Source: Thermoplasmata archaeon (lineage in GTDB: Archaea; Thermoplasmatota; Thermoplasmata; GCA-020350865). Taken from it: DNA of 64,000 bases. The position numbers were made by a program, and so were the translations under genes. The DNA lies in NCBI GenBank assembly GCA_020348445.1, contig CP070751.1, positions 2,197,613-2,261,612 on the forward strand, in the 5' to 3' direction. The notes beneath the pieces were generated by a model, which saw only the letters and a program-made list of their open reading frames with translations, did not search any database and was not told the DNA's origin. Of this stretch, positions 9,484 through 19,119 are shown one piece after another (position 1 is the first letter of the stretch; every line of letters starts with the position of its first letter).

Positions 9484-10248
9484 TTATAACTTTTTCACTT
9501 CTTTTACAATATTTGGTAGTATATCCTCAACCTTACCTTTTATAATCCAATCCGAAATAAGACCTGTTAAAAAGGTCTCTTCTAAATTGATCTCAAGCAC
9601 TTTCGCACCATTCTCACCTGCCATAACAGGCATATGGGACATGGGTGAAACAACAGAAGAGGTCCCAACAACTAGCATCAATTCACATTCCCTGGCAAGG
9701 GCATAGGAGCCAAAAAGAACTTCCTGGGACAGCTGCTCTCCGAAAAGCACAACATCGGGTCTTAGGGCAAATCCGCATTCACATCTTGGAGGTATCTCTA
9801 TTTGGTATCGCTCTATGGGATAGGTCTTGTTGCATTTCATACAAATTAAGGTGCGATTGCTACCGTGCAGCTCCCAAACGTTCTTGCTGCCTGCGGCCTG
9901 ATGCAGGGAGTCAACGTTTCCTGTGATGATGCCAGAAAGAAGTCCCATTTCCTCCAGCTCAAAAAGGGCAATATGCGCGGGATTTGGCTTCGCAGGTAAT
10001 ATGGTATCTATCATCTCTTTCAGCATTATCCATACCTTTTTGGGATCTTCCAAAAATGCAGCGACATGAGCATACTCGTCAGGGTTGTACTTCTCCCAAA
10101 GTCCCCCCTTTCCTCTGAAAGGTGGAATCCCGCTTGCTACAGAGATTCCCGCTCCTGTGAGGGCAATGGTGTTTTCTGACACGATGATCGCTTTTGCAGT
10201 CCTCTTTATTAATTCATCTTGGTTATTCAAGTGAGTTTCTGTGTTCAT
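9484..10248 (-). CDS. cobB: Sir2-family NAD-dependent protein deacylase
   Basis: It removes acyl groups from lysines using NAD+. GAGIS at 32-36 and GIPPFRG form the NAD site, H128 (ELHGS) is the catalytic histidine, and C136, C139, C156 and C158 form the zinc site (the second pair is CxC). RPDVVLFGE and GTSSVVSP are also present. One oddity is TGNVDSLHQ at 109-117, where sirtuins normally have TQN; the Gln of that NAD-contacting motif is replaced by Gly. The 254-aa length is normal. It lies alone between the unknown 8270 gene and serA. In archaea related enzymes act on Alba, but the target is not shown here. Confidence 0.92.
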   Translation of the reverse strand: MNTETHLNNQDELIKRTAKAIIVSENTIALTGAGISVASGIPPFRGKGGLWEKYNPDEYAHVAAFLEDPKKVWIMLKEMIDTILPAKPNPAHIALFELEEMGLLSGIITGNVDSLHQAAGSKNVWELHGSNRTLICMKCNKTYPIERYQIEIPPRCECGFALRPDVVLFGEQLSQEVLFGSYALARECELMLVVGTSSVVSPMSHMPVMAGENGAKVLEINLEETFLTGLISDWIIKGKVEDILPNIVKEVKKL

Positions 10249-10360
10249 TATAAATCCTCTTTTGTCGTCTTAATATAGTGATGGGGCCCCCTAGATCATA
10301 AACCCTACAAGTATTGTCTGTGCATCCTACTCAAGGTCATCTATTAAGAGTGCGAATTCC

Positions 10361-11236
10361 TCAGCTCGTCTTAGAAAAATCACTGATAAGATCGATTACG
10401 ATCTCTCCTATGCGGCCCATGTTCTCGTATGTTTGGGCACCGAGATGTGGTATCAGAAGCACATTTTCAGCGCCCAGAAGTGGGGAGCCCTCTGGCGGCT
10501 CGGCATGATAGACATCAATTCCCGCGTATCTTACCTTCCCTGATTTCAGAGCCTCTGCCAGATCCCCATCAACAATGAGTTTTCCCCGTGCTGTGTTTAT
10601 TAACACGACACCATCCTTCATCTTTGCTATTGTATCCTTGTTGATAATTCCCTTTGTCTCATCTGTAATGGGAGTGTGAAGTGAGATAATATCTGATTGT
10701 GAAAGAAGCTCATTTAAGCTTACGATTTTTGCGTAATCAGATGGTTTGTCTGATTTTCTGTATGCGATCACGTTCATACCAAATGCCTGAGCCCTTTTTG
10801 CCACCTCGGTCCCAATCAACCCTATTCCTATAAGACCCAATGTCTTTTTGTAAAGCTCCTGCCCTTTTAACTGCTTTTTTATCCACTCGCCATTTTTGGT
10901 GGTATTGTGGGCCCTTACAATGTTTCTCTGAATTGCAAGCATCATTGCAAAGGCAAGCTCTGCAACTGCAATGGAAGATGCCTCGGGTGTGTTGTGAACC
11001 CTGATGCCCTTTGATTTGGCATATTCCACATCGATGTTGTCTATTCCCACACCACCTCTTATTATCATCTTAAGGTTCTTTGCCTCATCAATATATTCCT
11101 TTCTGGCCTTGGTTGCGCTTCTCACCAGAATGATATCTGCGTCCGTATACTCTTCTTTATTATCAGTGACTTCACCAAACTTCTTCAACTTATCTGGAAG
11201 ATCCTTTGAAAATGGATCCGATATTAATATCTTCAT
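10361..11236 (-). CDS. serA: D-3-phosphoglycerate dehydrogenase, short form
   Basis: It oxidises 3-phosphoglycerate to 3-phosphohydroxypyruvate, the first step of serine synthesis. The Rossmann motif is GLIGIGLIGTEVAK. The catalytic Arg (NTARGKLIV), Glu (YHAEPPEGSPL) and His (IPHLGAQTYE) are all present. At about 291 aa it lacks the C-terminal ACT regulatory domain of long forms, so serine feedback through ACT is not expected. A GTG at 11245 overlaps the serC stop (GTGA). The Shine-Dalgarno GGGGTGA is better placed for ATG 11236, which begins MKILISDPF. Either way it is translationally coupled to serC. Confidence 0.93.
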   Translation of the reverse strand: MKILISDPFSKDLPDKLKKFGEVTDNKEEYTDADIILVRSATKARKEYIDEAKNLKMIIRGGVGIDNIDVEYAKSKGIRVHNTPEASSIAVAELAFAMMLAIQRNIVRAHNTTKNGEWIKKQLKGQELYKKTLGLIGIGLIGTEVAKRAQAFGMNVIAYRKSDKPSDYAKIVSLNELLSQSDIISLHTPITDETKGIINKDTIAKMKDGVVLINTARGKLIVDGDLAEALKSGKVRYAGIDVYHAEPPEGSPLLGAENVLLIPHLGAQTYENMGRIGEIVIDLISDFSKTS

Positions 11237-11241
11237 ATTTT

Positions 11242-12333
11242 TCACCCCTCTACCTTATTGTTTTCCTGAAATTCCTTTAAAAATTCAGCAAGTTTCTTTG
11301 CCCCCTCAACTGGCATTGCATTGTACATCGAGGCCCTCATGCCTCCAACTGACCTGTGGCCTTTAAGCCCGGTCAATCCCTGGGCTTTTGCCTCCTCTAT
11401 GCACTTTGCACCCAGCTCATCTGAAGGCAGCCTGAATGTCACGTTCATCAAGGAGCGCGAATCCAATTCGGCATGGCCTTTATAGTAACCATCTGATTCA
11501 TCAATTACCTTGTAGATCGCCTCAGCCTTCTGTTTGTTCCGATTCTCAGCACCTTCAATTCCACCGTTTTCCTTGAGCCATTCCATAACCAGCTTGCATA
11601 TGTATATTGGGAAACACGGAGGTGTGTTAAAGAGCGAATCTTTTTCGGCATGGGTCTTGTACTTGAGCATAGTGGGGAGCTCATCAGGGCCACTTTCAAT
11701 AAGATCCTCTCTTATGATCACGGCTGTAACTCCAGAAGGGCCCATGTTCTTTTGAGCTCCAGCATATATCAGGCCAAATTTCCCCACATCTATTTTTCTG
11801 GCCATGATATCAGAGGACATATCTGTAATCAGTGGGACATCGCCTGTATCAGGATAAGTTAGCCATTGGGTTCCGAAGATCGTATTGTTGGAAGTTATAT
11901 GCACATAAGATGCGCCCTGGCTGAATTTTATGTCCCTTGGAATATACGAGAAATTCTTGTCTTCTGAGGACGCAACGACGTTCACATTGCCAAGAAGCTT
12001 AGCCTCCTTTATTGCTTTCTTTGACCACGTTCCTGTATTTACATAGTCGGCACCTTGTTCAGATTTCATCAGGTTCTTGGGAATCATAAAAAACTGTGTT
12101 GATGCGCCTCCCGTAAGCCATAGGACCTTGTAGTTGTCTGGTATTCCGTAGACCTCTTTCATTAGTGAAGAAGCCTCTTTTATCACGTCATCAAATTCCT
12201 TTGCCCTGTGGCTTGTTTCCATAATTGATATGCCTGTGCCCTTGTAATCCAAAAGCTCGCTTTGTGCTTTCTCTAAAACCGGCAATGGTAATGTGGCCGG
12301 CCCAGCATTGAAATTATACACTCTCTTCACCAA
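11242..12333 (-). CDS. serC: Phosphoserine aminotransferase
   Basis: A PLP enzyme that converts 3-phosphohydroxypyruvate to phosphoserine. It has the N-terminal FNAGPATLP, the pyridoxal-lysine segment GAQKNMGPSG and the phosphate-binding C-terminal GHRSVGGMRASMYNAM. The 363-aa length is normal for the bacterial-type SerC. No ATG is available: translation starts at TTG 12333 or GTG 12330, with AGGAGGT at 12341-12347; TTG has the better spacing. It runs directly into serA and lies downstream of the DUF1015 gene. Confidence 0.95.
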   Translation of the reverse strand: MVKRVYNFNAGPATLPLPVLEKAQSELLDYKGTGISIMETSHRAKEFDDVIKEASSLMKEVYGIPDNYKVLWLTGGASTQFFMIPKNLMKSEQGADYVNTGTWSKKAIKEAKLLGNVNVVASSEDKNFSYIPRDIKFSQGASYVHITSNNTIFGTQWLTYPDTGDVPLITDMSSDIMARKIDVGKFGLIYAGAQKNMGPSGVTAVIIREDLIESGPDELPTMLKYKTHAEKDSLFNTPPCFPIYICKLVMEWLKENGGIEGAENRNKQKAEAIYKVIDESDGYYKGHAELDSRSLMNVTFRLPSDELGAKCIEEAKAQGLTGLKGHRSVGGMRASMYNAMPVEGAKKLAEFLKEFQENNKVEG

Positions 12334-12448
12334 ATTTTCAACCTCCTATTTCGTTTTCTTACTCTCCCTTTTTTATTTCTCTTTCACCGAGTATTTATCT
12401 CTCGGTTTTCTACCTCCACCCGACCAAGAGGGAAAGCCCCTTGATCAT

Positions 12449-13801
12449 TTACAGTTTGTTTATCACGAACCCCGTATATACCTTGGGATAGAAAAAGGTT
12501 GACTTCTGTGGCATTGTCTCGTGATTGGTTGCCACGTCCTCAACCTCCTTAACCTTGGTGGGGTTCATGAAGAATACGGCCTGGTAGCCTTTTTCGTTGA
12601 CCTTGTACACTGACTCCGCAACGGCATCACCAATGGCCTTGATGTACTCCACGTACGAACCGCCCTCTATTGTTCCGCTGGCCACCTTTTCCTTGGTGAT
12701 ACCTAGGATGTCCTCTAGTATAAACTTGTGAAGTATGGTCACATCCAGGTTTTTCCAGGCCTCTGAATGATCCTGAATTTCATCCATTTTATTTACGTTT
12801 TCAAGAACCATTGAATAATATTTGCCATCATTGCAGTACAGTCCTAGGGCATGTTTTCCCTCGGTAAAATGCTCGTTTAATCTTTTGAACATGGCTTGCT
12901 GTGCTTCCTTATCAGATCCTGGTTCATATGGAAATTCCTCTATTGCAAAATCCTCAGAAAGATCAGAAATCAATTTCCCGCATTCAAAATTCTCAACACC
13001 CTGAATTAGCCTGTGTGTGGGCAGAATCACAAGTCCCTTGTTCATTGTATTTACAAAGGCCAACATCCTGTATTGGGCTGAGGTAAAATCAGGATTTTCC
13101 TGGCTGTATCTGAGCGCGGTTTTGTAACGGTGATGACCGTCTGCTATAATTATGTATTTTTTCTCCATGACATCCTGGATATTCTTGATTTCATTTTCAT
13201 CATCTATGGCCCAAAGCCTGTGGGTGATATTATCATCATCTGCAACCTCCATGAGAGGAGGTTCATTCATTTTGTTCTCCATTATGGAATCGATTGTCAT
13301 TGCTTCGTCTGAATAAATCGAGAATATCAGGCCGAAATTGGCCTTTGTGGCTGAAAGACAATTGAGCCTATCCTCGATGTCCTTGGGAAGTGTCTCCTCG
13401 TGCTGATGGACCCCATTACACACTCCGCCTTCCCCTGTGGTCGCACACATATTCTCAAGCTCAATGAGGGCGATAAAGCCAGATCGTGTCATCTTCTTTT
13501 TCGCAACCTCGAAGTCCTGGGCAAGAACATATATCGATGGTTTTTCCTCCTTCTTAAGTGCCCCCGATCCGATCCAGGTACCAAGTAATTTTGAGGCACG
13601 AATGTACTCATTGTTTTCCCTCGTGTCGCTTTCGAATTTCTCACCTTTTATCAAATGTGCCACATTGTATTGAGAACCTTCATGAAGTTTCTTTTGCAGT
13701 TCTTTGTTTATGACATCGTAAGGGGGAGAGACAACGAGCTTGAAATCACCTACCGTATTTTTATCGTATCTGTACCCTTGAAACGGAGCAACTTTTACCA
13801 T
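12449..13801 (-). CDS. DUF1015 family protein in the serine biosynthesis group
   Basis: A 450-aa cytosolic protein. The N-terminus VKVAPFQGYRYD with VSPPYDVI, the central IIADGHHRYKTALRY and the PTHRLIQG segment are hallmarks of DUF1015. The family has no established activity that I can cite with confidence. Genes of this family often lie beside serA and serC, as here (116 nt upstream of serC). No SerB-type phosphoserine phosphatase is in the window, so a role in the last step of serine synthesis is a reasonable inference, not a demonstrated function. Confidence 0.85.
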   Translation of the reverse strand: MVKVAPFQGYRYDKNTVGDFKLVVSPPYDVINKELQKKLHEGSQYNVAHLIKGEKFESDTRENNEYIRASKLLGTWIGSGALKKEEKPSIYVLAQDFEVAKKKMTRSGFIALIELENMCATTGEGGVCNGVHQHEETLPKDIEDRLNCLSATKANFGLIFSIYSDEAMTIDSIMENKMNEPPLMEVADDDNITHRLWAIDDENEIKNIQDVMEKKYIIIADGHHRYKTALRYSQENPDFTSAQYRMLAFVNTMNKGLVILPTHRLIQGVENFECGKLISDLSEDFAIEEFPYEPGSDKEAQQAMFKRLNEHFTEGKHALGLYCNDGKYYSMVLENVNKMDEIQDHSEAWKNLDVTILHKFILEDILGITKEKVASGTIEGGSYVEYIKAIGDAVAESVYKVNEKGYQAVFFMNPTKVKEVEDVATNHETMPQKSTFFYPKVYTGFVINKL

Positions 13802-13868
13802 GGAGGGCCGATAATGAAATCTGTGGATAAATAATTTATGATATTTTCTGTGTTATTAAGAAGAAATA

Positions 13869-15323
13869 TCACCGTTTCCTAAAAGGCACAGCCAACAGGG
13901 TCAGCACAGGGAATATCTCCAGTCTTCCCACCCACATTTCAATTATCAAAACCACCTTCAGATGACCGGGCATCGCAGCGTTGGTGATGCCCGTACTTAA
14001 CCCAACATTCCCCTCAGCAGAGGCAACCTCAAAGAGGGAATCTGCTGCAGTGTAGGTCTCTGGCCCGTTTGCACCATAAAAACCTTCTGGTGCCTGGGTT
14101 GCCATGAAAACCAGGGCTCCAAGACAGAGCACCAAGATGTAAAGAATTGAGTAAAGAGTCGCAATACGGATTTCTTCCACAGGATAGGTGTTTCTTCCGA
14201 TTTTAAATGGGATTACAGCTTTTCTGGAGTACAGGAACTTCTTAACAACCCATGCCACTGCGTAAATTATGATGACCACCCGGATCATCTTCAATGCAGA
14301 TGATGTGGAGCCGTAACCTCCTCCTAGAACCATTAAAATGCTGAGGATGAATTTGGAGAAATCATCCCATTCTCTTATGGTGGCCGTGGAAAATCCAGTT
14401 CCTGTGAGGGCAGAGGCTGTCTGGAAAAAGGAATCCAGGCCACCCAGTCTTGTCATCAGTAAAATGCTAGCAAGGAATATAATCAGAAGGATGGCCTTGA
14501 CCTCGATTGTGAAGAATTCCTTGAAATTTCTTTTCAAAAGGTGCCTGTGGGAAGCAAAGGATATCCCACCTAAAATCATGAACGGAATGATGAAGGTCGC
14601 GATGTAACCAGGGTACGCCGCAATGCTGTCGTTGGTCACAGCAAAACCACCTGTAGCAAGGCATGTCATACTGACGTTAACTGCGTCAAAGGTTTTGCCC
14701 ACACCCATGAGAGCAATGAGGCCGATTATACACAAAACTGTGTACAATATATAAATTCCCCATATTCTTCTTGCCGTGCTTACGATGTTGGTGGCGATTC
14801 TATCGGTCCTTCCCTCTGCTTTATAAAGCTTTGCAGCAATTCCCGAGCTTCGAATCAAAATGGATAGAAACAGCACGATGACCCCAACTCCTCCGATCCA
14901 CTGTGTAAAAGATCGCCAGAATAATATGGCCCGCGGGAGGGATTCCACATCAGAGAACATGGTGAGTCCAGTTGCTGTAAATCCTGACATGGACTCAAAA
15001 AAGCCGTCCAGACCGGAGAGATATCCAGATAATGAGAAGGGCAGAGAGCCTACAAAGGTCAAAAGTAGCCAACCAAATGCGGCTATACTCAGAGCCTCAT
15101 CATAACCCAGTCTGGAAGGTTTCCCAAGGAGGATCATCGATAGAAAACCCAAAATCAATGAGAGACCACCCACAGAAAAGAAGATTACACTCAGGTCATA
15201 ATCAGAGTCCACATATGCCAAGAGGCCTGGGAGAAACAGGGCCATGCCCTCTATAACTAGTAGTACAGAGGAATAATACCAAATCTTTCCGAATTTAGTC
15301 TCACCAAGACCCAACGCCTTCAC
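13869..15323 (-). CDS. trkH: Trk potassium uptake system membrane subunit
   Basis: The potassium-conducting subunit of the Trk/Ktr family. This 484-aa, highly hydrophobic protein has four pore-loop segments with selectivity-filter-like motifs: SGFTATGLTM, CLATGGFAVT, SALTGTGFSTA and ASAEGNVGLSTG. These give the expected MPM fourfold layout. The start is GTG 15323; no in-frame ATG is nearby. It follows trkA by 90 nt on the same strand, so transporter and gating subunit are likely co-transcribed. Confidence 0.93.
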   Translation of the reverse strand: MKALGLGETKFGKIWYYSSVLLVIEGMALFLPGLLAYVDSDYDLSVIFFSVGGLSLILGFLSMILLGKPSRLGYDEALSIAAFGWLLLTFVGSLPFSLSGYLSGLDGFFESMSGFTATGLTMFSDVESLPRAILFWRSFTQWIGGVGVIVLFLSILIRSSGIAAKLYKAEGRTDRIATNIVSTARRIWGIYILYTVLCIIGLIALMGVGKTFDAVNVSMTCLATGGFAVTNDSIAAYPGYIATFIIPFMILGGISFASHRHLLKRNFKEFFTIEVKAILLIIFLASILLMTRLGGLDSFFQTASALTGTGFSTATIREWDDFSKFILSILMVLGGGYGSTSSALKMIRVVIIIYAVAWVVKKFLYSRKAVIPFKIGRNTYPVEEIRIATLYSILYILVLCLGALVFMATQAPEGFYGANGPETYTAADSLFEVASAEGNVGLSTGITNAAMPGHLKVVLIIEMWVGRLEIFPVLTLLAVPFRKR

Positions 15324-15413
15324 TTCCCATCCATATTCTCAAACTCGCCTCACAAAGCCAAAATAGGCTAGTTATATAATAATTTTATGGGTTTTATATA
15401 TGTAGAATTTACT

Positions 15414-16757
15414 TTAGAACAACTTCACCAGCTTAGGTATTGTATCAGTTCTTGCAAACACTATAAGGCTATCTCCCACGTTAACAACATCTTCGCCACC
15501 TGGAATGATAACGTTGCCGTTGCGCACTATCGCTCCCACCAGTGTGTTCTTGGGGAAATTGGTCCTTTTCAGCTTTTTACCAGCGATTTTTGACTGGGGA
15601 TTCACCTTGAGCTCCACGATTCTAGCCTCGCCCTTATGAAGGACACTCAAGGAAAGCATTTCAGCCCTATGGACATGCTGCAGAATTCCACTCACGGTGG
15701 CCAGTCTCGGAGCAATGGCTATATCGATACCAATGCCTTCGAGCATGTTCTTCAACTCAGGGCGGTCAACAAGTGCTATTGTCTTTTTAGCACCATACTG
15801 TTTAGCCAGTATACATGAGAGGATGTTGATCTCCTCTGAATTAGTGGTGGCGATGAATGCGTCCACATTGCCGATTCCTTCTTCCAACAGGACCTCATCA
15901 TCTGTCCCGCTTCCATGAATTACCAATGAGGAGAGCAGTCTCTCAGAGGCCATTTTGCATCTTGCTTCATCTTCGTCGATCAAAACGATGTTGACCTCCT
16001 TCTCCAAAAGTCGTGCGAGATGCATTCCTATCCTGGTTGCGCCGACAACCATTATCTTTTCGATCATATCCAGGCTCGTTGCCGATTCACCGGTTCCAAA
16101 AAGGCGTTTTATTTCGGGCATTCCCCGGGGATCACCCAAAGCCACAACGACCCTGTCCCCTGCTATTAACTTGTCGGTGCCCCTGGGTATGATCACCTCC
16201 TCCCTTCGAAATATGGCAACAAGATTGCATCGCGGCGGAAGAGGAATGTTTTTCAGAGCCCGATTATTTATTGCCGATTTTCTATTGACAGTGGACTCGA
16301 TTATTTGGATTTTTCCCCGGGCAAAAACATCTGTATCCAGAAGTGAGGGCATGGTGAGCATCCTGGCCATTTTGATGGCCGCCAAAAGTTCGGGGCATAC
16401 AGCAACATCTATTCCAAAAAAGGCGTACTTCTTGGTGGCGATGGGCTCGTCAATATAATCCAAGCTGTTTATCCTTGCAATGGTCTTGCACCCCTTGGTA
16501 TGTGCAATGCCGCAGGACAATAAATTGATCTCGTCAGAGCCTGTAACTCCTATGAAAATCTCGGCATTGGCAATTCCGGCTTCCTCCAGCTTTGCAAGGC
16601 TTGCTGCATTTCCACGGACAACGAGAGCGTCCAATGCTTCGGCTCTCTCACATGCTTTTGTATCAGTATCGATGATAGCAAGGTTGTAACCCTCATCGTA
16701 CAGGGAATGGGCAATATGCAAGCCAACCTCACCTGCACCGCCTATAACAGCGTACAT
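15414..16757 (-). CDS. trkA: Trk potassium transporter regulatory subunit
   Basis: A cytosolic nucleotide-binding subunit that gates TrkH. Two tandem RCK units are visible. The first has a Rossmann GGAGEVGLHIA at residues 5-15, and an RCK-C domain ends near residue 220. The second Rossmann segment is VVGATRIGMHLARLL at about 229-243, and its RCK-C domain is near 355-447. The second glycine motif is GATRIG, not the canonical GxGxxG, so NAD(H) binding may be stronger in the first half. At 447 aa this is the full-length two-unit form. A TATA-like TTTAAAT lies near 16785 on this strand. Confidence 0.93.
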   Translation of the reverse strand: MYAVIGGAGEVGLHIAHSLYDEGYNLAIIDTDTKACERAEALDALVVRGNAASLAKLEEAGIANAEIFIGVTGSDEINLLSCGIAHTKGCKTIARINSLDYIDEPIATKKYAFFGIDVAVCPELLAAIKMARMLTMPSLLDTDVFARGKIQIIESTVNRKSAINNRALKNIPLPPRCNLVAIFRREEVIIPRGTDKLIAGDRVVVALGDPRGMPEIKRLFGTGESATSLDMIEKIMVVGATRIGMHLARLLEKEVNIVLIDEDEARCKMASERLLSSLVIHGSGTDDEVLLEEGIGNVDAFIATTNSEEINILSCILAKQYGAKKTIALVDRPELKNMLEGIGIDIAIAPRLATVSGILQHVHRAEMLSLSVLHKGEARIVELKVNPQSKIAGKKLKRTNFPKNTLVGAIVRNGNVIIPGGEDVVNVGDSLIVFARTDTIPKLVKLF

Positions 16758-16838
16758 GACATCGCTATAACATACCTTCTCAATTTAAATCTTTCGATTT
16801 CGAAAAAACCCGATTAAAGCCTGTTTTTCCCGGTTAAA

Positions 16839-18419
16839 TCAGGAGAAATCCATGATACTCACTTCACCTGTATGCAGGTTGAAAATGGGTATCTTCCCAG
16901 GATCAGGAACGAAATTGTGCATCTTCTGGTAGTTAGTTTGGGACTGCCAGCATGAGGCATTGATCAGAGTGATGCCGCGGTATTTCTTCAAACCTGTGGA
17001 ATGTCCGTGTCCAGTAACGAAGATATCGGGAATCCTATCAATTACCAGATAATCCTTATGCTCAGGGGCAATGGGTGTTCTGCCCCCGTATATTGGCACA
17101 AGGTGCCTTTTTTTGAGCATGTTTATCATGATCTTTATAGCCTGGCCATAGTCCAGGGATGGTAGCGCCTTGATAAAATCGTCCATGCTTCTCCCATGAT
17201 ATGCCAGGATCTCAACCCCGTGCAGGCTGAAATAGCAGGGATTTCCCGTAAAAATCACGTTCTGGGGAAAGAGATCTCTTATCTCCTGGGGAAATGTGGG
17301 CTGGGGTTCAGCTGGTCTCACTGCATCATGGTTGCCTGGCTGCATTATCACCTTGATATGCTCGGGAACCTGGGAAAGCAATCTTGCCAATTCCTCGTAC
17401 TGTCCATAGATATCGTCGATAGCCAGTTCTTCCTCCTGATCAGGATATATGCCTATACCATCCACGGTATCTCCAGGGACCACCAGATATCCCACTTTTT
17501 TGGCGACATCCCGCATTGTACCAGAATTTCCCTTTAACCATTCAAGGAAGTTTTCGAACTCCTCTTTTAAAAATGTTTTACTTCCCGCATGAATATCTGC
17601 GACAAAAGCCACGTATATATCCTCCTCTGAGCGGTTGGGATTTCTGTTCACTGTAACATCCGGTCTTACCAGCTCCTGGGCCAAGAGGAGTTGCCCGTCC
17701 CTTGTTTTGGAGCCTATTATCCCAATTACCTCATCAACAACTGTTGAATCACTGGCAAGCCCGCTGTCCTTGGTGAGAAGAACGTTTTGCGAATCGTTTT
17801 CATCCTCCAATATAATCATCTTATGTCCGTTTTTTGTTGTTCTTATATCACTGACCATTCCAATTATCTTAATGGTACCATCTGCTTTTTTCACCTTGGA
17901 AAGTTCCCGAACACCCACCATCTGCCGTTTCTCCTTTAATATTTTCCTCAAGGTCTTCAGTCTGTCATTGAAATAGAGCTTAAAATCACCGATTGTGCCT
18001 TCGCATGTGGAGTTGCCTGTGATATCCCTTAAGATTTTAATGTCGCCTGGTAGCTCGTGAACAGGGATTAGGGCCTTTTGTTTTTTTGTCACAACAGGGA
18101 GTTCTGCAAATCCCTCCAATTTCTTCTCCACTGATTCAAAATGAGTGATGGGTTTTATGGACTCATCAACTGCAATGGGCTTGAGTTTTGGTTTGGCTTC
18201 GGTTTTCTTTTGTTTTTCTCCCTCAGATGCGGCTTTCTTTGCGAGCTTTTCCACACTCTGGAGGTGCTCAACTGTTAGTATTAAAGGGGTGCAATCGATA
18301 TTGTTCAAAACGCCCTGGACAAACTGAATAGGCTCCCCTTTTGATAGCAAATATTCCATGGCCTCGGGGGCAATGAGTGTACCACTTTCTGCAAGGAAAT
18401 TTAAAATTCGCTCCCTCAT
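16839..18419 (-). CDS. dp1: DNA polymerase D small subunit DP1 (3'-5' exonuclease)
   Basis: The proofreading subunit of the euryarchaeal replicative polymerase PolD; its partner DP2 is not in the window. The N-terminal 100 residues include the DP2-binding-type helical region and a Lys-rich linker. An OB fold follows at about 180-260 (IKIIGMVSDIR, MIILEDENDSQ). The calcineurin-like phosphodiesterase domain has D275 and H277 (DIHAGS), D317 (GDTVDG), N363-H364-D365 (GNHD), H408 (YHGR) and H471/H473 (GHGHS), so the metal-binding set is complete and the nuclease should be active. The 526-aa length is typical. It is upstream of trkA by 81 nt. Confidence 0.95.
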   Translation of the reverse strand: MRERILNFLAESGTLIAPEAMEYLLSKGEPIQFVQGVLNNIDCTPLILTVEHLQSVEKLAKKAASEGEKQKKTEAKPKLKPIAVDESIKPITHFESVEKKLEGFAELPVVTKKQKALIPVHELPGDIKILRDITGNSTCEGTIGDFKLYFNDRLKTLRKILKEKRQMVGVRELSKVKKADGTIKIIGMVSDIRTTKNGHKMIILEDENDSQNVLLTKDSGLASDSTVVDEVIGIIGSKTRDGQLLLAQELVRPDVTVNRNPNRSEEDIYVAFVADIHAGSKTFLKEEFENFLEWLKGNSGTMRDVAKKVGYLVVPGDTVDGIGIYPDQEEELAIDDIYGQYEELARLLSQVPEHIKVIMQPGNHDAVRPAEPQPTFPQEIRDLFPQNVIFTGNPCYFSLHGVEILAYHGRSMDDFIKALPSLDYGQAIKIMINMLKKRHLVPIYGGRTPIAPEHKDYLVIDRIPDIFVTGHGHSTGLKKYRGITLINASCWQSQTNYQKMHNFVPDPGKIPIFNLHTGEVSIMDFS

Positions 18420-18486
18420 AATTATACTTATCGGCCATCCCTATTAAAAAGTTTTGGAGGATAAAAAAATAAAATGACTACTCGCC

Positions 18487-19065
18487 CTATTCCTCCTCTG
18501 TTGTCTCTTTTGGTATTTTATAGAAGATGTCAATTGTTAATGTATAGCCTATATTGAAACTTGAATAGTTCTCGACTCTGGCTGTCCAAGTTCCAGTGAC
18601 ATTGAGCTCATGCTCTTCGATTTTGGCAACCTCATTTGCAGCTTCAGTTCTCTGTTCTGAGACTACGTGTCCGTCTGCATCGTACACTATAAGTTCTAAA
18701 TCGGGTCTAGCACTGGGGGATCCTCCAGATACAGTTGCATTTACGTAGGCTTCATAGCCATTTTCTTTTACCTCAAAATCATGATTGTTATACTGTAATC
18801 CTTCAATTGAGGCCAGTCCCAAGGGTGAGGGTGCTATAAGCGAATCTGAGAATTCCTCACTCTCAAGTTCTAAAGTAAAATTACTGGCCGCTCCTTCCCC
18901 TTCCTCCCCTCCTTCTGATCCTGAAGTCATCCCCGTGACCTCTATGGCTCCGGCCCAATATGCGAAATCCAGTGCAAGAACAATTACTATCACTATCATT
19001 CCCGCAATACCCTTTTGCGTCTTTGGGGTTTTGAACCATTTGATAATATTATCCATCCAAGTCAT
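18487..19065 (-). CDS. Membrane-anchored exported protein with a beta-sandwich ectodomain
   Basis: After a short cytosolic start (TWMDNIIKWFKTPKTQKG) there is one transmembrane helix (AGMIVIVIVLALDFAYWAG), a Gly/Glu-rich spacer and an external domain of about 130 residues. The ectodomain ends in alternating strands (GTWTARVENYSSFNIGYTLTIDIFY), resembling pre-peptidase-type or Ig-like beta-sandwiches. Several N-x-S/T sequons are present. ATG 19065 is chosen because the TATA box at 19091-19100 predicts a start near 19070; GTG 19074 is the longer alternative. The function is unknown. Confidence 0.65.
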   Translation of the reverse strand: MTWMDNIIKWFKTPKTQKGIAGMIVIVIVLALDFAYWAGAIEVTGMTSGSEGGEEGEGAASNFTLELESEEFSDSLIAPSPLGLASIEGLQYNNHDFEVKENGYEAYVNATVSGGSPSARPDLELIVYDADGHVVSEQRTEAANEVAKIEEHELNVTGTWTARVENYSSFNIGYTLTIDIFYKIPKETTEEE

Positions 19066-19087
19066 TTCAATCACTATAATTGACCGG

Positions 19088-19102
19088 GTCTATATTATAT
19101 TT
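19088..19102 (-). promoter_or_regulatory. TATA box for the 18487-19065 gene
   Basis: On the minus strand the AAAATATAATATA stretch is centred about 31 nt upstream of ATG 19065, giving a nearly leaderless transcript. It separates this gene from the upstream radical SAM gene, whose stop is at 19120. Confidence 0.45.
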
Positions 19103-19119
19103 TTCTACTTTTTACCGAA

